Assembly: GCA_029233925.1 (NCBI GenBank)
Contig: JARGOX010000026.1
Location: forward strand, 27,898 to 91,897
DNA from: Rhizobiaceae bacterium
GTDB lineage: Bacteria; Pseudomonadota; Alphaproteobacteria; Rhizobiales; Rhizobiaceae
Length of the DNA: 64,000 bases
Direction: 5' to 3'
Shown: in pieces, positions 1-9,988 of the stretch
How the letters are laid out: every line of letters begins with the position of its first letter
Position numbering within the stretch: the first letter of the stretch is position 1
The notes under the pieces: model-generated
The model's database searches: none
Told to the model about the DNA's origin: nothing
The model's input: the letters and a program-made list of their open reading frames with translations, nothing else
Program-made: the position numbers and the translations under genes

Positions 1-253
1 CGCGAAAATTGGGAGTTTTTGATGGCGGAAAATCAATCCGCTGGAGGCCGCCCGCACTTATTTGCAAATGCGGGCAGTTCGCTGTGAAGGGTGGTCGCCT
101 TGTCCGCCGCTCGCGTTGGATTTTGTCCATGGCGAGGCGCAATGAGACCTGTAATTGACCTTAAGCACTTGGGTCAAACAAGCGGAGGCATGACCGGAGC
201 AACAGCCAAAAGATTTTGCTGGTTCGGCCTTTGAACAGGAAATATTCAGACCG

Positions 254-718
254 TCAGCGGACCAGATAGAAATCCAGAATAACGCTTGCCTTTTCCCGCG
301 CACCCGTCCCCAAAAATATCATGTTGTTCATCCAGGCATAACGCGGATCACCCGTTTCCATACGGGCCATGCTGCGCATGTAATAGTCTTCCGGCGGACA
401 GTATTCTCCTGCTGCCAGCCGCTTGATCACCTCTTCAGGACCGTGTCGGTGACCAAAATTGATGACTTCGATCAACGCGCCGTCATCGGTTTCAATGGCG
501 TAACGGGCATCAAGTTGTGCAAGGCCGGATGCAAAGATGGTCTGCCAGTCGGCGCCGATATTCAGGATATTTCCCGACAGATGGGGGCCTGATACCCTGC
601 CGCCAAGAATCGGGATGATGCGTCGTTTGCCGCCGCGCCCTTCACCCATTTCTCGAATCGGGCCAAGCTCGACAATCACATTGCAGAAAAGTTCAAGTGT
701 CGGTTCGGGAATGTGCAT
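254..718 (-). CDS. DUF3237 domain-containing protein
   Basis: ORF 254..754; ATG at 718 gives MHIPEPTLELFCNVIVELGPI. The pattern GGRVSGPHLSGNILNIGADWQ...DARYAIETDDGALIEVINFGHR is typical of DUF3237. Confidence 0.8.
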   Translation of the reverse strand: MHIPEPTLELFCNVIVELGPIREMGEGRGGKRRIIPILGGRVSGPHLSGNILNIGADWQTIFASGLAQLDARYAIETDDGALIEVINFGHRHGPEEVIKRLAAGEYCPPEDYYMRSMARMETGDPRYAWMNNMIFLGTGAREKASVILDFYLVR

Positions 719-814
719 TTTGGGTCCTTTGGATTTGTTTTTTACACAGTGCACAGCGCGGTCGTTGACATTGCATCAAAGTAGAACCTGAATGCCACCG
801 CATGCGTCAATCCT

Positions 815-1858
815 TCAATTCCTGTAGGCACCGGGAGCCGGAACCCTTTGCCGGCGATATGCCGATGCCGTCATGCCGACCTGTTTGCGAAACAGGCGGC
901 GAAAACTCGAGCCTTCCGCATAGCCGACATCAAGGGCAATGTCATCTATTGGCATATCGGTGGCTTCCAGCATCTGCTTTGCTTCTTCGATGCGCAATGT
1001 CTGAACATATTCCACCGGCGATTGCCCGGTGGCGCGGCGAAAACGACGCAGGAAACTGCGTTCGGAGCGACCGCTGCGTTCAGCCATTGTGGCGACCGGA
1101 TTGGCAGCCGTGTAATTGTCGGCGAGCCAGATTTGCGCGTCTGCCACCAGACGGTCTTCGTGCTGTCGCCCGGCCATCAGGGACCCGTAATGCAATTGGC
1201 CGTCATTGTGGGTTTGCAACAGATAGACCCGGGCAATGCGGCGCGCTTCTTCCGGATCGACAAAATGCCCGATCAGGTACAGCAGCAGATCGGCCCAGGC
1301 CGATGCCCCGCCTGCGGTGATGACCCGGTGGCCTTCGCCTGAAGGCACCAATATGCGTTCGCGTCGCAATTTGACCTTGGGATAACGCTGTCTGAACGTA
1401 TCGAAATAGCCCCAATGGGTTGTGGCGTCTGTATCGTCCAGCAAGCCGGCCTCGGCCAGCAGAATTGCGCCCGAGCAGACGGATGCCACCGTCGCGCCGT
1501 GTGTGTGGGCAGAGCGGACCCATTGTGCATAAAGGCCAAAATCATTGGGTGGCGGGCCGGTGGGATCGATATGGAAATCCGTGATGATGATCAGGTCGGG
1601 ATGCGGGCAATCGTCAAGCCCGCCATCGGGAACGATCATGCGTCCGTTCGGATCGCGATAGGGGTCGCCATCAAAGGAAAGCAATCGGGGATGAAAGGCC
1701 GGTGGGCGCGTTGGGTGACCATGCAGCATCTGCCAGTCACGCCCCACCGAGGCAAGCACATCCAATATGCTGAAGGTCACCGAAGCGCTGGCACAGGAAA
1801 GCCCCAACACGACAGTTTCGATCGCCTTATTGCTGTTGTCCGAGCCGTGGTCTGGCAT
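815..1858 (-). CDS. GlxA-family transcriptional regulator (DJ-1/PfpI-like domain plus AraC HTH)
   Basis: DJ-1/PfpI-like core (HTHGATVASVCSGAILLAEAGLLDDTDATTHWGYFDTFRQRYP) plus C-terminal AraC HTH (ERSFLRRFRRATGQSPVEYVQTLRIEEAKQMLEATDMPIDDIALDVGYAEGSSFRRLFRK). Start taken at MPDHGSDN. Confidence 0.9.
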   Translation of the reverse strand: MPDHGSDNSNKAIETVVLGLSCASASVTFSILDVLASVGRDWQMLHGHPTRPPAFHPRLLSFDGDPYRDPNGRMIVPDGGLDDCPHPDLIIITDFHIDPTGPPPNDFGLYAQWVRSAHTHGATVASVCSGAILLAEAGLLDDTDATTHWGYFDTFRQRYPKVKLRRERILVPSGEGHRVITAGGASAWADLLLYLIGHFVDPEEARRIARVYLLQTHNDGQLHYGSLMAGRQHEDRLVADAQIWLADNYTAANPVATMAERSGRSERSFLRRFRRATGQSPVEYVQTLRIEEAKQMLEATDMPIDDIALDVGYAEGSSFRRLFRKQVGMTASAYRRQRVPAPGAYRN

Positions 1859-2129
1859 GGAACGCCCGATAGGAACCGTTGTTTTACAGACACATCCTAT
1901 CACGTCTTCGCCGCGCAGTCCAAAATGCGGGCGTTGATATTTCCGGCTCTGCACTGGACTGGCCGATGGAAAACTGTTGCTCGCGGGCGTTATGAGGAAC
2001 GTCAGCCATAAGGCAAGTCGCTTCGGTCTTATGGCCCGCGGATGGTTTCAGGTTGTTTTCCGGGTGTTTATACGGCATCCTATGCGTGTGAAAACGGTCG
2101 TGGTTGAAACAATCATTGAGGGCTTCTTT

Positions 2130-4307
2130 ATGACTGCGAATACGTTTGGTTCACATTTTGACCTGAATTTGACGCGCCGGCTTCGGGTCTATTCGGTCGA
2201 CCCCAGCCTTGCCTCGCGCATCAGTACACGCGAAATCAATGAAATCACCATCGATATTCCATGGGAATCCTATCTCGGCGGCAAAGCTGTCTCAGCCAGT
2301 TCCACCCACGCCGATATCGAGGCAATTTCACATGAGGATGTCAAGGAACGGAAAAGCTCCCTCAAGCCGGGCCCTGTTGGCGAATATGTCGAGGTGATCG
2401 ACTATGATCCGGCCAGTTCGGTGTTTTACGTGCCGGTTGATCTCAATGATCCACGCTTGCTGGCAAGCGACGGATTGGCGCCCTCAGAGGCCGATCCGCA
2501 GTTTCATCAGCAAATGGTCTATGCGGTGACCATGGCCACCATACACCGCTTTGTTCAGGCTTTTGGCAGGCCGATCTTCTGGTCCAATCACATCGTTATC
2601 GGTGACAAATATGTGGCGCAATTTGTGCGGCGGCTGCGGATCTATCCGCATGCCCTCAGAGCGCGCAATGCCTATTACAGTCCGGCCAAGAAATCCTTGC
2701 TCTTCGGCTATTTCCCGGTGACGGCCAAAGACAGCGAGAACACGCCCGGCACGACCGTCTTTACCTGCCTTTCGCATGATATTATCGCCCATGAGGTGAC
2801 GCACGCGCTGCTGGACGGAATTCATCCGCGCTTCAACGAGCCAAGCAACCCGGATGTCCATGCCTTCCACGAAGCCTTCGCCGATCTGGTGGCGCTGTTT
2901 CAGCGCTTTTCCTATGCGGGAATTCTCGAGCGGGAAATTGCCAATACGCGGGGCGACCTTTCCAGCGAGACCATGCTTGCACAATTGGCCGGACAATTTG
3001 GGCGTGCCACCGGGCATGGTTCGTCGCTGCGTGATGCGCTGGGGCAATGCGACCGGCAAACAGGCCAATGGAAAATTCGCGAGCCCGATCCCTTTGCACT
3101 CGACCGGGAAACCGAGCCGCACAAACGCGGATCCTATCTTGTGGCTGCGGTTTTCAAGGCTTTCAATCTGGTCTATGCCGAACGGGTGGACGACCTTTTT
3201 CGCATTTCTACGCAGGGCACCGGTGTCCTGCCGGATGGCGACATCCATCCCGATCTGGTCAACCGCCTGGCCCGAGAAGCGCGCGAAACTGCGGCGCATA
3301 TTTTACGCATGTGCATTCGTGCAATCGATTATTGTCCCCCCGTTGACATAACCTTCGGCGATTTTCTGCGCGCCATCATCACCGCCGATCTGGACATCAA
3401 TCCGGTCGATGAATGCGGTTATCGTGTAGCCTTTGTTGAAAGCTTTCGTGCCTGGGGTATCTACCCGCACGGCACCAGGAGCATGTCCATTGAAAGTCTG
3501 CGCTGGCCGGGGTTTGCCGAAGCCTTTGCGCGGGCAAAGGCGCTCGCCGACAATGAGGCGGTTCATGCCGAATCCATTCAGGTGGTGGGCACCAAGGGCC
3601 GTATGATGGCCCAGCAAAGCCTTGACGGTTTTCTGGATGCCGGTCCCGACGGCAGCGGGACAGATGAAATGCTGCTGCGTGATGTCAGCCGAACCAAACG
3701 CAAGTCTTTTGAGGCGTTGGATCTGCGGCAGGACCGCTTTGATCTGTGGAAGCAGATGAAAGCCAATGGATATTTCATCTGGCGCTGGCTGATGCAGGAC
3801 AATGAACGCGAGGTCGTCGGCACGCTCGGTCTGGTCATTGACGACAACAAGGCACCCGCCACGGTCTATCGCAACAGGAAAAACGAACCGACGATCGAAG
3901 TGCATTCGGTGCGCCCGATCGTTCTGAAGACGGATGAATTCGGCGAGCAGAATTTCCTTGTTGTCGAGGTTCTTCAGCGCAGAAGAGGCTATCTGGATCC
4001 TGAAAAGCAAAAGAAGATGGATCGCACGAGAAAGCCTCTGTCACGCGATGAGCATGGCGATTTTACCTATCGGGCCGGCTGCACCTTTCTGATCAACCCG
4101 GAAAACAAGGAAATCCGCTGGGTCATGAGGACGGCCGGCACCATTGTGGCCGACAGTGAACTGGAGCGTATGCGCCGCTATCTTACAGGCGACAATCTAC
4201 CCAATCTCAACGAGTTCGCGATCACCAGTCCGGCAACCATGGGGCTGGCATCCACGACCATGCGCGATGAACCTTTTGCCCTCCTGCACGACCAGCATGA
4301 GGATTAA
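2130..4307 (+). CDS. M4/thermolysin-like (gluzincin) metallopeptidase, no obvious signal peptide
   Basis: HEVTH zinc motif (nt 2790-2804) followed by HEAFADLVALF (ExxxD third-ligand pattern): HDIIAHEVTHALLDGIHPRFNEPSNPDVHAFHEAFADLVALF. Start chosen at MTANTFGSHFDLN after TTGAGGG. Confidence 0.75.
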   Translation: MTANTFGSHFDLNLTRRLRVYSVDPSLASRISTREINEITIDIPWESYLGGKAVSASSTHADIEAISHEDVKERKSSLKPGPVGEYVEVIDYDPASSVFYVPVDLNDPRLLASDGLAPSEADPQFHQQMVYAVTMATIHRFVQAFGRPIFWSNHIVIGDKYVAQFVRRLRIYPHALRARNAYYSPAKKSLLFGYFPVTAKDSENTPGTTVFTCLSHDIIAHEVTHALLDGIHPRFNEPSNPDVHAFHEAFADLVALFQRFSYAGILEREIANTRGDLSSETMLAQLAGQFGRATGHGSSLRDALGQCDRQTGQWKIREPDPFALDRETEPHKRGSYLVAAVFKAFNLVYAERVDDLFRISTQGTGVLPDGDIHPDLVNRLAREARETAAHILRMCIRAIDYCPPVDITFGDFLRAIITADLDINPVDECGYRVAFVESFRAWGIYPHGTRSMSIESLRWPGFAEAFARAKALADNEAVHAESIQVVGTKGRMMAQQSLDGFLDAGPDGSGTDEMLLRDVSRTKRKSFEALDLRQDRFDLWKQMKANGYFIWRWLMQDNEREVVGTLGLVIDDNKAPATVYRNRKNEPTIEVHSVRPIVLKTDEFGEQNFLVVEVLQRRRGYLDPEKQKKMDRTRKPLSRDEHGDFTYRAGCTFLINPENKEIRWVMRTAGTIVADSELERMRRYLTGDNLPNLNEFAITSPATMGLASTTMRDEPFALLHDQHED

Positions 4308-4312
4308 GACCA

Positions 4313-5911
4313 ATGCCCTTGATGACAGCCCCAAAATCAGGCGCCAGGATCAGAATGTACCGTCAGGGACATGGTGACTGTTTTCTATTGGCTTTTCCGC
4401 GTGAAGGCGGTGGAAAGCCGGTCTATATGCTGATCGACTGCGGATATAAGCCGGGATCGCAAATTACCAGAAAAGGCAAGAAGGTTGATGCCAATCGCAT
4501 CGTGAAAGACATTGCCGTTGCGACCGGCAAGAAGATCGATATCGTGGTGATCACCCATGAGCATCAGGATCATGTTAACGCTCTGGGCAAGTTCAAGGAC
4601 TTCGAATTCACAGAGGCCTGGTTTGCCTGGACCGAGGATCCGCATGATGAATATGCGCAGGAATTGCGCAAACGGCACAAGGATCAGCTTCTCGGGCTGC
4701 TGGGTGCGCGCCGGGCCCTGAAGCTGGCCGCAGATGGAAACGCTGGCGCATCGGATGCCCTCGAGCGGATCGACGAATTGCTGGCACTGGAACTGGGCAA
4801 TGACGACGATGACGCAGACGATGCCGATAATGCCATCCTCTCCAGCCTGAATATTCCGGCGGTCTTCGGAGCGGCCTCCGATCCACTCAAGTCAAAAAAC
4901 AAAAAGGCCATGTCCCTGATCAAGAAACGTGCGGGAAACCGGCTGCGTTTCATCAATCCACACGAAAAGGTCCTGTCGTTGGGAGAGGCGGCAGGTATCC
5001 GTGTCTTTCCGCTGGGTCCGCCCAGAAATGTGGACCTTCTGTCCGATGAAGACCCCAAGGGCAGCGAGGGATTTCCCGGTCACGGCATGGCGACATCGCT
5101 TTCCTTTTTTGCCGCCGGTGCTAACCGGGCCAATGGCGCTGCGGGCAGGGCGGCAAGCGTGATTGCCGGTAAGGAACAGCCGGAGGCCGAAATGCCCTTC
5201 GACCCAACCTTCAGCCTGCCGAAGGATACGGCTCTGGAGCCCTTGAAGCATGACGGATTTTTCTGCCGCAACTATGGTGAAGGCGAGACGGGCAATCCGG
5301 ATGATGATTTCGAAGCGCCTGCCGCTGCTTCCTGGAGGCGCATCGATGAAGAATGGCTCTATTCGGCGGAGACCTTTGCGCTCAAATTGAATCGCGGCAT
5401 CAACAATACCAGTCTTGTCCTGGCCATTGAATTGACCAAAACCGGCAAGGTTCTTCTGTTCGCCGGTGACGCCCAGCTCGGCAATTGGAAATCATGGGAT
5501 GATGGTGTGTTTGTCGTCGACGGCAAGACGCAGACTGCCAGGGATATTCTGGGCCGCACGGTCGTCTACAAGGTTGGCCACCACGGCAGTCACAATGCCA
5601 CGCTCAATGGCAGCGCGGAGGACGCCTATCCAAACCTTGGCTGGATGGGGCGAGGGCCTTTTGAAGCGGAATTCACCGCCTTCATCACCGCGCACAATCG
5701 TTGGGCGCTTGACAAGGCACGCTGGAATCATCCGCTTCCTTCCATCAAGAAGGAACTGCTCAAAAAGGCTCGGGGCCGCGTATTCCAGACGGATGAAGAC
5801 GCGCCTGAAAAACCCGACAACGTGTCCCAGTCCGACTGGGACGGCTTCATGAACGATGAGCGGGTCAAATGCACCGATCTCTACTTTGAACTGACTGTGC
5901 TGGACGATTAG
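4313..5911 (+). CDS. ComEC/Rec2-like metallo-beta-lactamase-fold hydrolase
   Basis: N-terminal YRQGHGDCFLLAF...YMLIDCG, HxHxDH motif ITHEHQDHVNAL, LLFAGDAQLG, and VGHHGSHNAT. Starts 6 nt after the peptidase stop. Confidence 0.85.
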   Translation: MPLMTAPKSGARIRMYRQGHGDCFLLAFPREGGGKPVYMLIDCGYKPGSQITRKGKKVDANRIVKDIAVATGKKIDIVVITHEHQDHVNALGKFKDFEFTEAWFAWTEDPHDEYAQELRKRHKDQLLGLLGARRALKLAADGNAGASDALERIDELLALELGNDDDDADDADNAILSSLNIPAVFGAASDPLKSKNKKAMSLIKKRAGNRLRFINPHEKVLSLGEAAGIRVFPLGPPRNVDLLSDEDPKGSEGFPGHGMATSLSFFAAGANRANGAAGRAASVIAGKEQPEAEMPFDPTFSLPKDTALEPLKHDGFFCRNYGEGETGNPDDDFEAPAAASWRRIDEEWLYSAETFALKLNRGINNTSLVLAIELTKTGKVLLFAGDAQLGNWKSWDDGVFVVDGKTQTARDILGRTVVYKVGHHGSHNATLNGSAEDAYPNLGWMGRGPFEAEFTAFITAHNRWALDKARWNHPLPSIKKELLKKARGRVFQTDEDAPEKPDNVSQSDWDGFMNDERVKCTDLYFELTVLDD

Positions 5912-5937
5912 GTCCCTGCCTGCAAAGGAGAAACGCG

Positions 5938-6948
5938 ATGTCTGTCAAAATTAACGGTGAGGATAAACGCCTTGGACTGGCGCTTTCCGGCGGCGGTTTT
6001 CGTGCCGCCGCCTATCATCTGGGGGTTTTCAAAAAACTCGATGAGCTGAAGCTTCTGGACAAGATTGACCTGCTTTCCTGCGTCAGCGGTGGCAGTATTG
6101 CAGGGGCCTTTCTGTGTGCGAACTGGGGCAAGGACGACACCCTCGACCGGCTTGAAACCTACCTTCGCACCAAATCGATTGCCGTCTCATCCGTGCTTGG
6201 CGGTTTGCTGAGCCCCTTTTCTTCACGGCTGGATGAACTGGCCAAGACCTATGACCGCGACCTTTTCGGCAAAAAGAAACTGTCCACTTTGAAAAAGGGG
6301 CCGCGCATCTATCTGAACGCCACCAATCTGGCGACCGGCAATATGTTTTTTTTCGTGGCCGGCGGCAATGGCGCCACGGAACTGGGCGAACATGAACTGG
6401 GACAGGCGGATGGCTCGAAGATCAGGATCAGTGCCGCAGTGGCCGCTTCATCAGCATTCCCGCCTGTCTTCCCGCCGTTACGACTGGAGGAGGGCGACTT
6501 TCCCAGCGATCAGGTGGACTATGTCACGCTGACCGATGGCGGCGTCTATGACAATCTCGGCGTCAATCCGCTGATGCGGGTCAAACGCAACAATCTGGAC
6601 TACGCGCTCGTCAGCGACGGCGGCAAGCCATTTGCCAATAGTCCGGACCCAACGGAATCCGGTTCCATTGTCCTGAAGGAAGCCATCAACATCCTGATGG
6701 AACAGGTGCGTGGATTGCAGTTCGAGCGTCTTAGCCTCGGGCACAAAGCAGGGCAGGGGCCCAAGCCCTTGTGGTTCTCGATTGACAGCGCCGAAGGAGA
6801 ACTGCATCCGGGCGACGCACATTTCGCTTCGCTGATCGGCACCAACCTGACACGCCTGTCATCGATAGAAATGGATGTACTGATGCGCCATGCCGGGGCC
6901 CTGTGTCAGGCGCGGATCGAGAAATATGCGCCTGAACTGATTGCGTAG
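5938..6948 (+). CDS. Patatin-like phospholipase
   Basis: Oxyanion motif LSGGGFRAAAYHLGV, nucleophile elbow SCVSGGSIAGA, catalytic Asp motif TDGGVYDNLGV. RBS AAAGGAG upstream. Confidence 0.9.
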   Translation: MSVKINGEDKRLGLALSGGGFRAAAYHLGVFKKLDELKLLDKIDLLSCVSGGSIAGAFLCANWGKDDTLDRLETYLRTKSIAVSSVLGGLLSPFSSRLDELAKTYDRDLFGKKKLSTLKKGPRIYLNATNLATGNMFFFVAGGNGATELGEHELGQADGSKIRISAAVAASSAFPPVFPPLRLEEGDFPSDQVDYVTLTDGGVYDNLGVNPLMRVKRNNLDYALVSDGGKPFANSPDPTESGSIVLKEAINILMEQVRGLQFERLSLGHKAGQGPKPLWFSIDSAEGELHPGDAHFASLIGTNLTRLSSIEMDVLMRHAGALCQARIEKYAPELIA

Positions 6949-6990
6949 AACGCCTATGGAAAGACGCACATTGCGGTTTGCAAATGTGGT

Positions 6991-8466
6991 CTAGTCACCA
7001 TAACTCAATGCACTATCGGCCATACGCGTCGGCAGCAGGTGCGACCGGAATGTGTCGTGACGATGCCGGTCTTTGAGTGTTTCGGAACCACCGAAATAGA
7101 ACCGGATGCCACCGTAGGCCCGGTAGAAATCACGATCACCAAAAGCCCCTTCCGCAAACAGGGACAGGCCCGGCAGAGCAGCAAAGCCCGGCCTGTATTC
7201 CACGCCGACACGGCCGAGGAAATCATGATTCGGGTTTGTCTCGGCACCGGTTGTCAGCAAGAGGTCATCGTTCAGGTACCATTCGAAATCCAGTCGCCCC
7301 ATGAAACCGTCATTTCCCTGGCCCTCGGAAAACTGGTAACCGGTCAGACCTGAGAATGTCACCTGTTCCAGATAGTATTCGCCTTCGGCTGCAATCAATC
7401 CCGTTCCGCGCGAATCCCCGAACAGATTGCCTGATTCGGTTTGCACGAAACCGGCTGCAAAGCCGAGCAGGCCCATGTCGGGGTTGCGCCAGAACAGATG
7501 CAGCGCGCCGCCGCCAAAAAAGTCGCCGTCATGGGCACCCAATGTCCCATCGATGCGGGCGCCAAATTGTTCGGCAAGCGGCATTGTGAATGCACCTTCC
7601 GTCACAAAGGTACCTTGATCATCCAGAGCACCGCCCATGATTGCCAGTTCGGCATTGGGAGCCGATACGGCATGGTTGTTATTGGCAGCATCATCAGCAT
7701 GGGCTGCCGCGACCGAGCCAATACCAAGAAAAGCGGCAACAGCGGACACATTGGCCCTTTTTGCGATACGTTCCAGAATGCCACGGCCAGCCTGCAGCGA
7801 ACGATTGTCAATGGGTGTGGCGTCGAAGCCCGGGTCGGAGAAACAGACCCGAACCGTGGAAATGAAATCGGTCGCGTCCCTGTCGCAGGTTCCCTGCAAA
7901 ATTGTTCGGATCAGCGGTTCGGAAACCAGCATATGCGGGTGCCCGGATGATGCATCCTTTGGAAAACGATCACGATCAAGGACCGTGAACAAGGTTCCCG
8001 TGCGGCTGTCCCAGAGCAGTTTTTTGACACTAGGGCCAAAAACACGCCTCATCTCATGCGCAAACCGAACAAGTTTACCGGCCCGGTCAAAGACACCTGT
8101 GGGGTCAAACAGGATTTCATCGTGCATGAAGGGCGACACAAATGCCTCCAGGCTTTGAGCGCGTTCAAGCGTGCGCACGCTATGTCTTGCAACTTTGCAA
8201 CGGGCATATCTGCTGTCGGACAACAGGTAGGATGATAATTTTCTGGATTGCTGCCGTGACATGGCGTTGCGTGGCGCGTGAATTTTCAGGACCGTCTTTT
8301 TTCCGTTGGCGGACCTGTCGGCACCAACCAGGAAAGCGCGGCCATAATTGCCACCCTTCAAGAGGCGTGAAAATTCTTGAGAAATCCTGGTATGATTATT
8401 GGTCGATAATGGCAAACCTGTTCTCCTCGATACGTCTATATGAAAAGCTCCCTCGGCCAGTCGCAA
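6991..8466 (-). CDS. Two-part protein: uncharacterised N-terminal domain, internal signal-peptide-like segment, C-terminal beta-barrel-like region
   Basis: 491 aa ORF. Internal LERIAKRANVSAVAAFLGIGSVAAAHADDA resembles a signal peptide with AxA-type site. C-terminus has amphipathic, aromatic-ended strands (GALHLFWRNPDMGLLGFAAGFVQTES...YRAYGGIRFYFGGS). Confidence 0.5.
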   Translation of the reverse strand: MRLAEGAFHIDVSRRTGLPLSTNNHTRISQEFSRLLKGGNYGRAFLVGADRSANGKKTVLKIHAPRNAMSRQQSRKLSSYLLSDSRYARCKVARHSVRTLERAQSLEAFVSPFMHDEILFDPTGVFDRAGKLVRFAHEMRRVFGPSVKKLLWDSRTGTLFTVLDRDRFPKDASSGHPHMLVSEPLIRTILQGTCDRDATDFISTVRVCFSDPGFDATPIDNRSLQAGRGILERIAKRANVSAVAAFLGIGSVAAAHADDAANNNHAVSAPNAELAIMGGALDDQGTFVTEGAFTMPLAEQFGARIDGTLGAHDGDFFGGGALHLFWRNPDMGLLGFAAGFVQTESGNLFGDSRGTGLIAAEGEYYLEQVTFSGLTGYQFSEGQGNDGFMGRLDFEWYLNDDLLLTTGAETNPNHDFLGRVGVEYRPGFAALPGLSLFAEGAFGDRDFYRAYGGIRFYFGGSETLKDRHRHDTFRSHLLPTRMADSALSYGD

Positions 8467-8559
8467 AAAAGACTGTAAGCGCAGAAATGTTACAACAGGA
8501 GCATAGGTGTTTCTAGGTAAAAAACTAACCTTTTGTTAACCTTTTCCTGTCTGGCTCCT

Positions 8560-9774
8560 CTATCCAATATTCAGGATACGGCGAAAAACGTCATTTGCAA
8601 ATCCCGGTTTGTTTTGCGGATCGGTAGAATTCATGTAACCGATACAACTTTGTGCAAGCCCGAATGCCCGTCGTCGTGCCAATCGCGGTTTCCGCGCCTG
8701 TTCGCAGGCTGACAACCAGAATGGCCACCACGGCTTTACCCGCTCTTGCCAGGACCAGCTTCTGATCCTTTCGCGGTTCTCCAGGCAAAGCGCCCTATAT
8801 TCATCTTCATTGGTCAGTATGTTTTTCAGCGCCAGAGCAAAAGAGTTGGGACTTGAGTTTTTCAAAATATACCGGGATTGCAGTGGCCCGAAGAGTTCCG
8901 GAACGATGCCGACATCCGTCGAAACAACTGGCACGCCGCAGGCCATGGCCTCCAGCACCGGATTTGGCGTTCCCTCCATCGAAGATGTACAGGCCAGAAT
9001 GTCAATCTTGCGATAGAATTGCGGCATTTCATGAAACGGGATGTGTTTGACCTGTGGATCGGCAACCTGCGCAATCGCGGGTATCCCGGTATTTTTCAGA
9101 TGTTCCAGCGCAGGCGTGAAAAGACGATGATAGCCTTTGGGGTCTCCACCTTGATGTTTGCCCCACTTGCTGTTGCCCACCCAACCAACAATGGGCTGGT
9201 CGCGTTCACACGGACCCTGTTCATCCGGATAGAACAGGTCAAGGTCCACGCCATCTGTTATGACGCAGTCAGGCGGCGGAAGATGAGGCACAGATGTATA
9301 TATTTTCTGCAGCTTTTGGGACGAAACCGAATAGGCATCGATCAGATGAAAAGAGGTCGTCCGCTCGAACAGCGATTCCTGTGAAAGGTGCAGGTGGTCG
9401 TAGACTGACGTTGTCAGTGCGCGGTTGCCGATTGTCTCAACGATATCGATGAAATCGACGCCCATCTCGTGGGCTGCTGACAGCATGGTCTCAGGTCTCA
9501 AAAATTCAAAAAGGTCCTCTCGCCAGAAAAGATGAACCAGATCAATCTGTTCCGACGCAATAACTTCGAAAAGCCTTGTCAAATCACGGTTCCTGCCTGA
9601 CATCATGTAATATTTGCTGATGTCCAGATAATCAGGCGCGAATCGAATGATATTGTCGGCAATGTGGTCAAATGCCCAATTGGGTTGATCCGGGCACAAC
9701 AGAATGCGCAAAGGGCGTTTGAGAAGCGAACGGGCGCGACTGGCGGGATCTGTTGACTGCAGCTTGTCGTTCAT
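8560..9774 (-). CDS. Glycosyltransferase family 4-like protein
   Basis: GT-B C-terminal signature: VGWVGNSKWGKHQGGDPKGYHRLF...MPQFYRKIDILACTSSMEGTPNPVLEAMACGVPVVSTDVGIVPELFG. Confidence 0.88.
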   Translation of the reverse strand: MNDKLQSTDPASRARSLLKRPLRILLCPDQPNWAFDHIADNIIRFAPDYLDISKYYMMSGRNRDLTRLFEVIASEQIDLVHLFWREDLFEFLRPETMLSAAHEMGVDFIDIVETIGNRALTTSVYDHLHLSQESLFERTTSFHLIDAYSVSSQKLQKIYTSVPHLPPPDCVITDGVDLDLFYPDEQGPCERDQPIVGWVGNSKWGKHQGGDPKGYHRLFTPALEHLKNTGIPAIAQVADPQVKHIPFHEMPQFYRKIDILACTSSMEGTPNPVLEAMACGVPVVSTDVGIVPELFGPLQSRYILKNSSPNSFALALKNILTNEDEYRALCLENRERIRSWSWQERVKPWWPFWLSACEQARKPRLARRRAFGLAQSCIGYMNSTDPQNKPGFANDVFRRILNIG

Positions 9775-9988
9775 TCTTTGCCCCACGCTCTCATCAAACG
9801 CTCAGTTGCAAATGGGCCCGGTTGTCCTTGAAAACGGTGTCTGAAGACAAGTTCAGCGGATAGGGTTAAAGTGTCCCTGAATCGGAGCCATTGGTGAAAA
9901 TGGTATAGGAGCGTTGCAATAGGCGCAAATGGCAGTTTGCGGCTGTAATGATATTCAGTATTGACCGATACGGTCAAATTGATGAGAA

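Noticed and set aside
50-75. GCCCGCA...TGCGGGC hairpin near the left edge
   Set aside because: 7-bp stem with a 12-nt loop and no U-tract; no flanking gene end visible to support a terminator.
155-177. TTGACC-N11-GGTCAA inverted repeat
   Set aside because: Short arms and no supported gene start nearby to assign a regulatory role.
2130-6948. CBASS system based on the patatin gene
   Set aside because: No cyclic nucleotide synthase, E1/E2/JAB or HORMA gene adjacent; the patatin alone does not support CBASS.
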